The notes under the pieces are model-generated. The model had not been told where the DNA came from, did not search any database, and saw only the letters and a list, made by a program, of their open reading frames with translations. Source: Macrothele yani (Eukaryota > Arthropoda > Arachnida > Araneae > Macrothelidae). From it: a stretch of 64,000 nucleotides of DNA. How positions within the stretch are numbered: the first letter of the stretch is position 1; each line of letters starts with the position of its first letter. A program made the position numbers and the translations under genes. Location: assembly GCA_039090855.1 (NCBI GenBank), contig CM076991.1, positions 104,296,021-104,360,020 of the forward strand, given 5' to 3'. Shown here one piece after another: positions 53,373-63,892 of this stretch.

Positions 53373-54959
53373 TTTTATTTCAGAGTCAAAAGAAAAGACT
53401 TTTACTGTGTGCAAAAAATTGCAACATATTGCTAAGTGTGTGTGTTTTTTATATTCAAGAGTAAATAGTTTAAGTAATTTTACTCTTTTTTTGGTTCCAC
53501 ATTTTTTAAAAGTTACTTTTTTATTTGCTTACTAATGTTTGGTATTTTCGTATAAATCAGAAAGAGTTATTAAACACTGTCGCACGGCCGTTACGTGTTT
53601 TGCGTGTAATCGTGAGGTATTTCCAAGAGGCCGGCTTTAGTTCTCTGAAAGAATAAATTTCGCATGATATGATTAACTTTAGCGTAACTATTTTGTAATA
53701 CTTTGTATTGGTAAAAACTAGGGCAATTATTTTAATTACAACGCGTACATTTGTGTACATGCAATAAAGTGTAACAATTTTGGTTTTACGAAAAATGCCT
53801 ATATAATATCTCCAAAGAATTTCAATTATTAAAACGTCCGTACAACCTAGTTGAGCGGAGCTCCCTTTTCGAGATTCGAGACAATTAGTTGTTCGGGCAT
53901 AGGTACGAGGTGACACATTCGATCGCAGTGATTTTTTGCATGCGATTAGACATCGTCCATGGTCAGGTTTTGGCGACTTCCGATTCCCAAAATTCCTTGT
54001 CATTGAGGAATAATCATCGAAAAACTTGCATTTTTAAGGGTGTTTCCGGGTTTTAAGAAAGGGTCGTTTGTCACCTATCTCCTCCAAAAATCTTCAGCGT
54101 ATTACGGTGGCACTTGCCACAGATAAAGCGAAGGACATGGTGAGTGACATGGGGTTGGTATCATGGTAATTGGTCGTGTCGTTTAAGGATAATGACCATT
54201 AAAAACTGACCAATTTTAATAATAATTGAAAAAATTAGCTCTCTACGAGACACGGGACAATTAGTTGTTCAGGCATAGCTACGACATGACACATCTGATC
54301 ACCGGGGTTTTTGGCATGCTATTGGACATTATCCATGGTCAGGTTTTGACGCCTTCCGATTTTGCAATAGCTTCGCTCAAAATTTGCCAACTGCACCCCA
54401 GTTATCGGTTACCGTTGGCGGCTTGTCCTAGTTAATAATATAGAATTTAAAAATTTCTGTAATTGAAAGCAAATAGATTTTAGCAAAATACTTTTTGCGG
54501 AGGGGGCGAGTTTTTCAGGTACTCTACTGTCCAAAGGAAAATTGCTGCGTTGTAAAGCACTTCCTTTACTAGAGCAGTTGCGCCTCTTGCTTTCCATATG
54601 TTCCTCATATGCTCTTTATGTCTCACACATAACGATCTTTCCGTCATGCCGAATTAGGGCTTTACAGAGGAACGCGGGGGGAATTTTAGGGGAATAGTAT
54701 GTACTCCTGTAGCATAGTCTTCGCCTCCTTTTTTGCTACCTGTGGCAATATACAACTGTTTAGATAAATTGCGATAACTCAAAACGTATACGACGAAGTC
54801 TTTTAGAATTTGGTTGAAACCCGTATCATACCATATGTTACAGAAAGATCCTGAAACATTTTGTAAAAAAACACTTCATTCCCACAAAACTTACCAATAC
54901 AGAACCAGATGAAAAGTATAGTGTTAAAATAAAATAGCCACTGTACCTCAGAAGAGAGA
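53373..54959. other. Spacer with a ~120-bp direct duplication
   Basis: The stretches 53872-53992 and 54243-54365 share GACAATTAGTTGTTC, CATGGTCAGGTTTTG and the sequence between at roughly 80 percent identity. No gene recognised. A 148-codon minus-strand frame (54003-53557) has no domain. Confidence 0.55.
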
Positions 54960-55370
54960 GTGATCAACCCTTACAGCAAGGCAGGCCTCACAACAATGCT
55001 TCATACTGTTGATGATGGTATCTACGAGCTCAATGGGTAGCAAAGAAAGTTCAGGTCTTGTGGAGGGGTTGCGGCAGCAACACATTTCCTTAGGGCATCC
55101 CACACATGATCTATTTGATTAATGTCTGGAGAGCTGGCTGGAAAATTCATACGGACAATGTCTCTTCTTGAAGATATTGTTCTACCGCCCACGCTCGGTT
55201 GGGACGAGTGTTATCATCTTGCACGAGAAGTGTATCTCCTGTGGAACCTGCATGTGGGAGGACATAGGGGTCTAGGACATCATCCCTATGGTGTCGAGTA
55301 TTTACGGTTTCTGTTGGAAGCAAATAGAGGTCTGTGGGTCCACCTAACGAGATACCATCCAAACCAGCAT
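54960..55370 (-). pseudogene. Tc1-like transposase C-terminal relic
   Basis: Minus strand: GDTLLVQDDNTRPNRAWAVE (second Asp), QYLQEETLSV, then after a stop and shift INQIDHVWDALRKC-like sequence with the catalytic Asp/Glu region, and AAATPPQDLNFL near 55040. This DD3xD/E order (QDDN ... QI[DE]HVWDAL) is typical of Tc1-like transposases. The first catalytic Asp and N terminus are not found, and no inverted ends were recognised. Confidence 0.75.
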
Positions 55371-55699
55371 GCTAATGCCATCATAAGTGACCCTTTCACG
55401 GGTCATAGTGAGATGATGGTATCTCATTCGTTCTCACTAGATCAGAGTTCATCTGGAATTGCTTTGCAAAGCAAATGCAAATTTTGACACATCTTTGAAG
55501 AGTATCTACCGCCAATGGGTTTCAGTCAAGTTTCCCAATGCAAATTCTCCCTCACGGGACGGGAGCAAAGGGGTCATGTAGAGGACTGGTTATCTTGCAC
55601 ATAGACTTTCTTAGTGAAGCCTTTTACGCAAACTGGAACCAGATACCACCCTTTCTATAGCGGATGCAAGGGAAAATCGCAGGTGTGTGTGTGTCTGGG

Positions 55700-56410
55700 T
55701 GGTTCTGTTCGTCCGCGCAGTTAATCAATGATATTGCTGATGACGTAGTCATCTTTGCAACTACCCCTTCAGAGCTGCAGAGTAGGATCCAAGAACTTGC
55801 TGACAAGAGTAAAGAAGTGGGATTAAAAATAAACTTTCCGAAGACAAAAGTGATGTATCATGCTTTTACAAGAAACGAAGATTGAGCGATTGATAGAGAA
55901 AAGCTTGAGACAACCGATTCCTACATTTATCTTGGGCAGCAGATATCGAGTGAGGGTCACATTGATAAAGAAATTAATCGGCGTATAAAACTTGGATGGA
56001 GAGCTTGCTCAGTATGTCTCAAAAGAAAAGTGTTTAAACAATGCATCCTGCCAGTGCTTACGTATGGAGCCGAGACATGGACCTTAACTAAAAAAGACAT
56101 ACAAAGACTACAGACAACTCAAAGTAGCATGGAGAGATGCATGCTTGGTGTAACCAGGAAAGGTAAGAACAGAAACTTGTGGATAAGGAAAATGACAGGA
56201 GTGGACGACATCATGACCAGAGTGAAATTACTGAAATGGCAATGGGCTATACATGTTTCCAGAAGAACGGATGGACAACCGGAATTTTAGACTGGATTCC
56301 GAGAGACTGGAAAAGACCCAGAAGAAGACCTGATGGGAGATGGAAAGATGAAATTCGAAAGTATGCTGGAGTGACATGGAGGAGACAGGCCCAAGACAGA
56401 CAATTGTAGA
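55700..56410 (+). pseudogene. Non-LTR reverse transcriptase relic (plus strand)
   Basis: Frame 55664-55885 contains IADDVVIFATTPSELQSRIQ, i.e. the A-DD motif of the RT palm, and GLKINFPKTKVMYHAF. After a break, 56030-56290 contains CILPVLTYGAETWTLTKKDI and LGVTRKGKNRNLWIRKMTGV. A shifted third piece runs to 56409 (WIPRDWKRPRRRPDGRWKDE). The order matches the 3' end of RTE/craft-like LINE ORF2. The 5' part with the endonuclease is missing. The family also occurs at 43255-43770 on the other strand. Confidence 0.8.
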
Positions 56411-57589
56411 AGAAATTTGGGGATACCTTCATCCAGCAGTGGATTGATAATGGTTGATGATGAGGATAATTATCGGTCAACCATAGATGTTGTAGCCCTA
56501 GGTTTTATTTTTCTGTGCCTTCGGGAAGCAGTGTGTACATTTTGAAATTGGTACTGCAGTCTGGGGCCCAATGAAGGACTCATATGCAGCTATCTTGCAA
56601 CTAATTTTGGGTTACCTCTAGTGTTCCTATCCGTCTCGACCCTCTTTCATCAGTGAGATGATATCTCTCAGCCATTGCAACAAATCTGCAGTCTCAAAAT
56701 TCTTTCTTTGCACACCACAAACGATCTGACGCACCTCTTTTCGGCAGTCCCCTTTTATGCTGTGGCTCATTTGAATAAATAGATATAATTGCCACGTATT
56801 TTCATATGATATCCTGACTCCGCATCAAATTTCACTTCATATTCCCAGATTTCGCGCATTTCCAACTCTCCTCTCACAAATAATCGCGATTTTTCTGGCG
56901 TTTCTGTTCCTTAATTTAGGAATCCAGTGTAGATACGTACGAACCAACAAGCCGTGCTTTAAAGATTCAATTTAAAATTAGGGTGGGCATTCGGTATGAC
57001 AAATATAGTAAAACGTTGTGCATCAGATCAGATTGGTACCATGAAAGAAAATCGCAAATTCCGGATAACTTAGACAACTCTCTATTTCGGTTGCCAGTTG
57101 TAGCTAAATAAAGTGAATTTCACTAATATAAATCCATTTATTCATTAGCGTTTGCAAGAAAAGAAGATGGGTTTTCGCCATCAGTACTCAACTGCCGGGT
57201 TCCTTGGCGATATTTGAATTTTTCTAACAACTCACTGCTGGCTTTAAAATCTTTATTGCCTCAAAGTTTCGAATTCAGCACAAGGACTGTTTCCATTACT
57301 GTTTGGTTCAAACTGAGTCGTTCTTTCCGTTTCAGGATGAACCGTCTCTATTGGTTTCTATAAATTCAGGAAAAAACCCACAAAAAAAAATGGCGATTAT
57401 TTGAGAAAAAGGAGGCGGAAATGCACGAAACATGGGTATATCAAGGAAATGTAATGCGGAGTCAGAGTGCCGTATGTTGCAAATAAGTAGCGATGGCATC
57501 GATTTATGCAAATGAGCCGCAGCATAAAATGGAGCTGCTCTAGAGGTATGCATCACGTCGTTTACGAAATGCTAAGAAAGGATTTTAAA
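56411..57589. other. Spacer without recognised genes
   Basis: No domain-bearing frame and no repeat shared elsewhere in the window that I could identify. Confidence 0.45.
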
Positions 57590-58870
57590 ATAGGAGATAT
57601 GCTGTAATGGATGCAAGACATCATTTAATAGAACAACTTTCTACAGTGATCGGAAGACTTGTTGTAATGGCTGCGAGACATCATTTAACAGATGAACTAT
57701 CATGTAACAGAACAACTATGTGCAGCGATCGGAAGACTAGTGGACTGCGATCGGAAGACTTGTATTAGCTGCGAGACATTTAACAGCTGAACTATCATTT
57801 AACAGAACAACTATGGACATTTATCGGAAGAGTAGTGGACACCGATCGGAAGAATTCTTGTAATGGCTGCGAGGCATCCTTTAACAGAACAACTATGGAC
57901 AGCAATCGGAGTACTAATGGACAGCGATCGGAAAACTAGAGGACGTAGATCGGAAGACTTGTTATAATGGCTACCTGCCAGACATCATTTAGCAGGTGAA
58001 CTATCATTTAACAGAAAAACTATGGACAGCGGTCGGAAGAGTTGTTGTAATGGCAGCGAGACATCATTTAACAGATGAACTATCATTTAACAGAACAACA
58101 ATGTACAGCGATCGGAAGACTAGTGGCCTGCGATCGGAAGACTTGTAATGGCTGCGAGACATCATTTAACAGCCGAACGATCATTTAAGAGAACAATTAT
58201 GGGCAGTGATCGGAAGACTAGTGGACAGCGATCGGGAGAATTGTTGTAATGGATGCGAGACATCCTTTAACAGAACAACTATGGACAGCCATTGGAGTGC
58301 TGATGGACAGCGATCGGAAGACTAGAGGACGTAGATCGGAAGACTTGTTTTAATGGCTGCCTGCCAGACAACATTTAGCAGGCGAACTATCATTTAACAG
58401 AAAAACTATGGACAGCCAACAGCGATCGGAAGAGTTGTTGTAATGGCTGCGAGACATCATTTAACAGATGAACTACCATTTAACAGAACAACAATGTACA
58501 GCGATCGGAAGACCAGTGGCCTGCGATCGAAAGACTTCTAATGGCTGCGAGACATCATTTAACAGCTGAACGATCATTTAAGAGAACAATTATGGGCAGT
58601 GATCGGAAGACTAGTGGACAGCGATCGGAAGAATTGTTGTAATGGATGCGAGACATCCTTTAACAGAACAACTATAGACAGCAATCGGAGTACTAATGGA
58701 CAGCGATCGGAAGACTAGAGGACGTAGATCGGAAGACTTGTTATAATGGCTACCAGACATCATTTAGCACGTGAACTATCATTTAACCGAACAACTATGG
58801 ACAGCGATCGGAAGACTTGTTGCATTGGCTGCGAGACATCATTTAACAGATGAACTGAGGCGGAGAGAGA
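57590..58870 (+). repeat. Satellite with ~375-405-bp higher-order period
   Basis: The basic module combines GGCTGCGAGACATCATTTAA, CAGATGAACTATCATTTAAC, AGAACAACTATGGACAGCGA and TCGGAAGACT. Modules with the same private variants recur about 375-405 bp apart (for example GTGGCCTGCGATCG near 58129 and 58530; CTGCCAGACA near 57977 and 58360), giving about three higher-order repeats. No open frame of note. Confidence 0.9.
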
Positions 58871-58902
58871 TAGGAAGACTAGAGGCAGGCCAAAGTTACG
58901 TG

Positions 58903-59120
58903 GGCCGCCCTTATGGCGCAATGGTCCAAGCGTTGGCTTCTGAACATTTGGCCTAGATGAGTCTGGGTTCAAATCCCGATGAAGCATGGATGTTGTGTTT
59001 GTCTTACGTCTCTCTCTCTCTCTCTCTCTCGATCTCTTCTCTGTAACTAATGTCCCTGAATTAGGGACGAAGACTCCCTATAGCCTATTGAGTTGTTCAC
59101 GGTAGTCGTTAAATCCAGAA
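58903..59120 (+). mobile_element. SINE copy 11, degenerate
   Basis: Plus-strand SINE. The head GGGCCGCCCTTATGGCGCAA has box B GGGTTCAAATCCC. A (CT)n microsatellite (59010-59030) replaces part of the body, and the end reads CACGGTAGTCGTTAAATCC. Confidence 0.85.
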
Positions 59121-59785
59121 AATAACAAAAACAAAGTCAGGTGAATTTTGCAAAATGGCCGCATGTGAGTCCTTCTGTAGTTTACAGACTGGAATAATTT
59201 TCAAAATGCGCATTCAGCTTCCCGAAGATACAGCAAAGGAAAGCCCACGGTTACAACCTCCGTGGACGAGCGATATCTCCGGTTAAGCTAGGAATGGTTC
59301 TAAGTATCTTGTGTTTTACAAAAAAAAAAAACTGAACGCAAACTGCGCTATTCCAAACTCCATGATTGTGGTGTAAATAGAAAATCTCTCACAAGCACAC
59401 GTGCTCGTTGAAAATGTACCATATTGAGATGATTTGCGTCAGTATTAAAACGCTCTCAATTCAAAGCACGGGAGAAAAGTCAATGTCCCTTTTAACGGCA
59501 CCACGCTCCCCGACACAAACAAGAGGGTTGTGCGACTCGTAAACTACACGGATAACAGATAAAGCCGGTTGTGCAGTCTTCAGGAGTACTCTAAAGACAG
59601 TAAGTACTCTACATGAAGAAACGCTAAATAAAGATAGCCTACTGTACTTAGTAGGCTCTATACGTCGAATCACGAAGCGTGTTTATAACCTTTTAAACCT
59701 CTATAGTGTGCCAATAAAAAACTAGTCGTCATTCGTTCTATCATGCATTGCAACAAATGTTAAACCGAGAGCTTCTAATTGTTTC
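59121..59785. other. Spacer without recognised genes
   Basis: Nothing recognised on either strand. Confidence 0.45.
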
Positions 59786-60014
59786 TTTCTTTTTTTTTTT
59801 TTTTTTTTGATTGGAGGTTTAACGACCACCGTGAGCAACTCAATGGGCTATAAGCAGTCGCCCGTCCCTAATTTAGGGTCACTGGGTCCAGGGAAGGAAG
59901 AGAGCCACTGCCGTAAGACAAACACAACATCCATGCCCACCGGGATTCGAACCCGGACCCCGTTCGGACGAATCATCAGAGGCCATCGCTTAGACCACTG
60001 CGCCACCGGGGCGG
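59786..60014 (-). mobile_element. SINE copy 12, with 12-bp target duplication
   Basis: Minus-strand, full-length. Flanked by TCTAATTGTTTC (59774-59785 and 60015-60026). A single base of CCTCACCGGG is lost (CATGCCCACCGGG). Confidence 0.93.
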
Positions 60015-60026
60015 CTCTAATTGTTT

Positions 60027-60544
60027 CCTTTAACAAAGTATGAATTGGGTTCATCATAAAGTGGCATAGTGTTGTATTTCATTTTGCGCAGCCGGACAGA
60101 TGCATATACATGTACCTGATCACTCATACTGCTTCAAAAGGCTCTACAATAAGTAGGAAACCGACTGGTAAGCAAAAAAGCGAAGGCTTCTTTCTTTTTC
60201 TAAGGTTTTCCATGGCGCAGCTTTACAACCATTGAATAAAAAATACTAAAATATGCTTAAATCTTAAGACACTTCATCGACAAAAACAGTAGGCTTGTCC
60301 ATCAAAGCTCTTCAGGCAGTAAAAACACTTCATGGTGTCTCTTAACAACATAGGAAAAGCAAATTACAAACTGACTGTTTCTTTTACTGCAAGTTGCTTC
60401 GCTGTTTCATTCTGTTTATGAAAATTTTGTGAATTTTCTAATTTTAATGAAGACTAAAAATAGTCTTTTTCCTTATTCAAAAATGTATGCTTCCGGACTT
60501 TTGGGGTAAAATGTAGGCTGGTGTCCTGTCAACCGCGCAGAACA
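60027..60544. other. Spacer without recognised genes
   Basis: AT-rich; nothing recognised. Confidence 0.45.
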
Positions 60545-60546
60545 TA

Positions 60547-61946
60547 CACTGCTGGCAACCCAAAATGCAACACCAAGAACGAAGCATCCGATTGGCCTGA
60601 AATTCGCAGCATGCGTCGGCCGCGAGAGGACATGCCAACGATTAGCATTGCAGGGCATATGCAAATCATGTGCGCCCGGCACGCCACCGAGATGCACTAT
60701 AAGAAGGGTGCACCGAAGGCTGGGTGTAAGTAGTAGAAGTCTATTGTGCTGCCGGACCTGTGCCTGGGAAGCTTCCTGATGCCTCGTCGCAGAATACGGC
60801 AGTCATTCCAGCATGTTCGACAGCTGACGAATGTGGCTTCACGCGACAGCGGTTTATTGTACCGAGACATCGGCGCCCGTGTGGGTCGACATCCAGCCAC
60901 AGTGAGGCGAGTATGGATTCGGTGGGTGCAGGAGGGACGGACGGCCCGACGTGAGCGATTGCCGCAGCCGCGGGACACCACCGAACGAGAGGACCGGCAT
61001 GGTGTTTGGCGGGCATTGACGGCTCGCACCGCCACATCACGAACGTTAGCGCAGGAATTAGGGTGTGTTGCGCAACAACCTGTGTCATCACGTACCGTTC
61101 GACGTCGTCTGCAGGAGCGGGGACTTGTCACACGGCGCCAATTGCTCCGACTACCGTTGACGTTACACCACCGGCGAGTGCGGTGGCAGTGGGCCGTTGA
61201 ACGCCCCACCTAGACAACGGAATGGCACGACATTGTCTTCTTCGACGAATCCCGCTTCTGCCTGCAACACCGCGATGGTCGGATCCGCGTGTGGAGCCAC
61301 CGCGGCGAGAGACTGTATGCCGCCTGCATTACGCATCGCCATACCGGTCCGTCGCCTGGCGTTATGGTTTGGGGCGCAATTGGATATGCCACCCGCACCC
61401 CTTTGGTACGCATCGCCGGTACACTCAACAGCCACCACTTCATCTCCGACGGTTTGGAGCCTGTAGTCCTCCCTTACCTGCAGGACCTACCAGCGGCCAC
61501 GTTTCAACAGGACAATGCGTGCTCGCACGTGGCACGCATCATGCAACAATTCTTCACGGCCCACCAGGTGTCACTGCTGCCGTGGCCCGCCTGTTCTCCC
61601 GATATGTCACCCAGCGAACACGTCTGGTCACTGATCGGCAACCGAGTGGCCCGGCAAGCCCCAACCGCGGCTACACCTGATGAACTGTGGCATCGTGTGG
61701 AAGCAGCCTGGAGCGACATACCCCAAGCCCGCATCCAAAGCCTCTTTCGCTCGATGCCAAGGCGTGTAGCGGCCGTTATTTCCAGCCATGGGCGCCACAC
61801 GAACTATTGATGTCTGCGTGTTCCGCAAGTCGCGCGGGTCTGTAAGCTCAATCGCTTCATCTTTGTATCTGTTGTTATGTTTTCAGTAAATCTGGCTTTG
61901 CTATCTCGTGTCCTTCTTAGTGTTGCATTTTGGGGGACCAGCAGTG
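60547..61946 (+). mobile_element. GC-rich Tc1-like transposon with TA duplication
   Basis: Exactly 1400 bp between CACTGCTGGCAACCCAAAAT and its mirror ATTTTGGGGGACCAGCAGTG, with TA on each side (60545-60546, 61947-61948). Its coding part is close to 60 percent GC, against clearly AT-rich DNA on both sides. One nearly intact transposase on the plus strand. Confidence 0.92.
60779..61810 (+). pseudogene. Tc1-like transposase (DD34E) with a single TAG codon
   Basis: One continuous frame from the ATG at 60779 (MPRRRIRQSFQHVRQLTNVA; an earlier ATG at 60746 is possible) to the stop after 61807, about 344 codons. It is interrupted only by TAG at 61211-61213, following AVERPT. One base change from TGG (Trp) would explain it. 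Tandem HTH motifs occupy about residues 10-110 (DIGARVGRHPATVRRVWIRW; SRTVRRRLQERGLVTRR). The catalytic residues are FFDESRFCLQHRDGR (first Asp), FQQDNACSHVAR (second Asp) and DMSPSEHVWSLIG (Glu). The C terminus is FRSMPRRVAAVISSHG. High CG content in the third position sets it apart from its surroundings. Confidence 0.9.
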
Positions 61947-62136
61947 TATATTGGAAGCGTCACATCATCTTCAGATGCATGATTTGTCTCACACCACAAG
62001 TTAAACTGATGTGACATAGAAAATAAGAAGTTTCTGGTGTTCCAACCAAAGGCTATTTTTATTGCTTGTTTGCTTTTTTACTATCACGCCATGAAAACCT
62101 ATTGGTTCGACTATGAGTTCGCAACATCGTTATACT

Positions 62137-62470
62137 ACAAATTTTGAAGATGACAATCCGCTTTTTGGGGTAAATGTGACAAGGATGGTAAGTCAGATAA
62201 TATCCGAAAACTTGAAAATTTCATAAACATGAATGCCGGTTCCTTCGACTAGCGAATCCTGTGATGGTTATATATTCAGATTAATCGGTAACTTAAGACT
62301 TGGTCGTTCTGGGTGGTGTAGTGGTTAGCATACCCGGGCGCTATCTGGGAGACGCGGATTCGAGTCCCGCTCCAGGACGATGAAATTTTCAAGTTTTCGA
62401 ATATTATCTGAATTACCATCCTTGTCACATTTACAGCAAAAAACGGATTGTGATCTTCAAAATTTATATA
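62137..62470. repeat. Inverted repeat enclosing a tRNA-like sequence
   Basis: Left arm about 62146-62227 and right arm about 62381-62465 are reverse complements with few mismatches (ATGTGACAAGGATGGTAA left; TTACCATCCTTGTCACATTT right). The space between contains about 75 bp of unassigned DNA and, directly against the right arm, a tRNA-like sequence. No flanking duplication is obvious. The structure resembles a small MITE or a tRNA-derived element duplicated in inverted orientation. Confidence 0.75.
62304..62380 (+). tRNA. tRNA-like sequence (probable pseudogene)
   Basis: Acceptor strands TCGTTCTGG and CCAGGACGA can pair over nine positions, longer than the standard seven. A D-arm-like GGTGTAGTGGTTAGCAT contains a box A match, an anticodon stem CCCGG/CTGGG closes a 7-nt loop GCGCTAT, and a T arm contains box B GGATTCGAGTCCC. 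Position 33 is C instead of the invariant T, and the T stem has one A-C mismatch. The nominal anticodon would be GCT. It could still direct RNA polymerase III transcription, but I do not regard it as a working tRNA. Confidence 0.35.
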
Positions 62471-62474
62471 TATA

Positions 62475-62690
62475 TTTTTTTTGATTTGAGGATTAACGAC
62501 CACCGTGAGCAACTCAATGGGCTATAAGCAGTCGCCCGTCCCTAATTTAGGGTCACTGGTTCCAGGGAAGGGAGAGAGCCAGTGCTGTAAGACAAACACA
62601 ACATCCATGCCTCACCGGGATTCGAACCCGGACCCCGTTCGGACGAATGATCAGAAGCCATCGCTTAGACCACTGCGCCACCGAGGCGGC
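62475..62690 (-). mobile_element. SINE copy 13
   Basis: Minus-strand full-length SINE (TTTGAGGATTAACGACC start, head ending CACCGAGGCGGC). Probable duplication AAATTTATATA / AAATTTGTATT. It abuts the tRNA-containing inverted repeat. Confidence 0.9.
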
Positions 62691-63327
62691 AAATTTGTAT
62701 TATATGGTGTAATCTCGTATTTCTTTCACCGTGATAGTACTTAATGAGGTTGCTTGCCAACAATGCGTACATTTGAGGGGACATGTCCAAAACCTGCGGG
62801 AACGTTCTGGTAACTACACCGTATCCATAAGCACACCGACACTCGAACCCGGGCTCAACTAAGGCGATATAGAAAGTACGAAACCATTGCGTCAGAGAGA
62901 TAAGTTACCACCTTAAGTGACGTCATGAGAAATCAAGTCTTACTATTGTTTTCCAACGCTGTCGTGTGTGACGACAACAAACGTTCCGGGATACAGTATG
63001 TTACGTGAGGGTGACGTCACAAAAGGAGGGAACTATTGTAGATGAGTTCCCTCTTATAGTAACGTCAGACCAATACCAAGGCTTTCGATTAGTTTCCAAA
63101 ATGTGTGCTACAACAAACACGACACCAATATACCTGGTGGTGTCGTGTTTGTTGGGAGTGACGCCACGAAACTCTTCTTATCTCTCCATGGAGATGAGTT
63201 CCCTCTTTTAGTGACGTCACGCAAAAATCACAGCTTCCAATTGGTTTCCAACGTTGTCTTGTGTGATGATAAAGACAAATCTGACGTGCCAGGCCATATG
63301 ACCAAAAAATGACACCAAGAAAGGGGG

Positions 63328-63559
63328 CCGCCCCGGTGGCGCAGTGGTCTAAGCGATGGCTTCTGATCATTCGTCCGAAAGGGGTCCGGGTTCGAATCTC
63401 GGTGAGGCATTGATGTTGTGTTTGTCTTACGGCACTGGCTCTCTCCCTTCCCTGGAACCAGTAACCCTAAATTAGGGACGGGCGACTGCTTATAGCCCAT
63501 TGAGTTGTTCACCGTGGTCGTTAAACCTCCAATCAAAAAAAAAAAAAAAAAAAAAAAAA
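63328..63559 (+). mobile_element. SINE copy 14
   Basis: Plus-strand full-length SINE with a 20+ A tail inserted in the 150-bp array. The target duplication is about 10-11 bp (AAGAAAGGGGG on both sides). Few differences from the consensus, so it is young. Confidence 0.95.
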
Positions 63560-63668
63560 GAAAGGGGGGAACTGACACACATGAACTCTCTTTTTGTGAC
63601 GCAGGGGAAAATCAAGGTTTCCGATTGATTTCCAACACTGACGCGTGTGAAGAAAACCATAACATTAG

Positions 63669-63892
63669 CCGCCCCGGTGGCGCAGTGGTCTAAGCAATGG
63701 CCTCTGATCATTCGTCCGAACGGGGTCCGGGTTCGAATCTCGGTGAGGCATGGATGTTGTGTTTGTCTTACGGCACTGGCTCTCTCCCTTCCCTGGAACC
63801 AGTGACCCTAAATTACTGACGGGCGACTGCTTATAGCCCATTGAGTTGCTCACGGTGGTCGTTAAACCTCCAATAAAAAAAACAACAAAAAA
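63669..63892 (+). mobile_element. SINE copy 15
   Basis: Plus-strand full-length SINE in the same array. Flanks ACCATAACATTA and AAACATAACACC are the probable duplication. Nearly identical to copy 14. Confidence 0.95.

Noticed and set aside
58040..58800. Adapter contamination suggested by GATCGGAAGA
   Set aside because: The decamer is embedded in a regular diverged satellite and does not continue into the adapter sequence.
57590..58870. Possible CRISPR-like array of repeats and spacers
   Set aside because: The intervals between repeats are themselves repeated with a higher-order period, and the context is eukaryotic; this is satellite DNA.
62304..62380. Functional tRNA with anticodon GCT
   Set aside because: Position 33 is C, the T stem is mismatched and the sequence is fused to an inverted repeat; kept only as tRNA-like.
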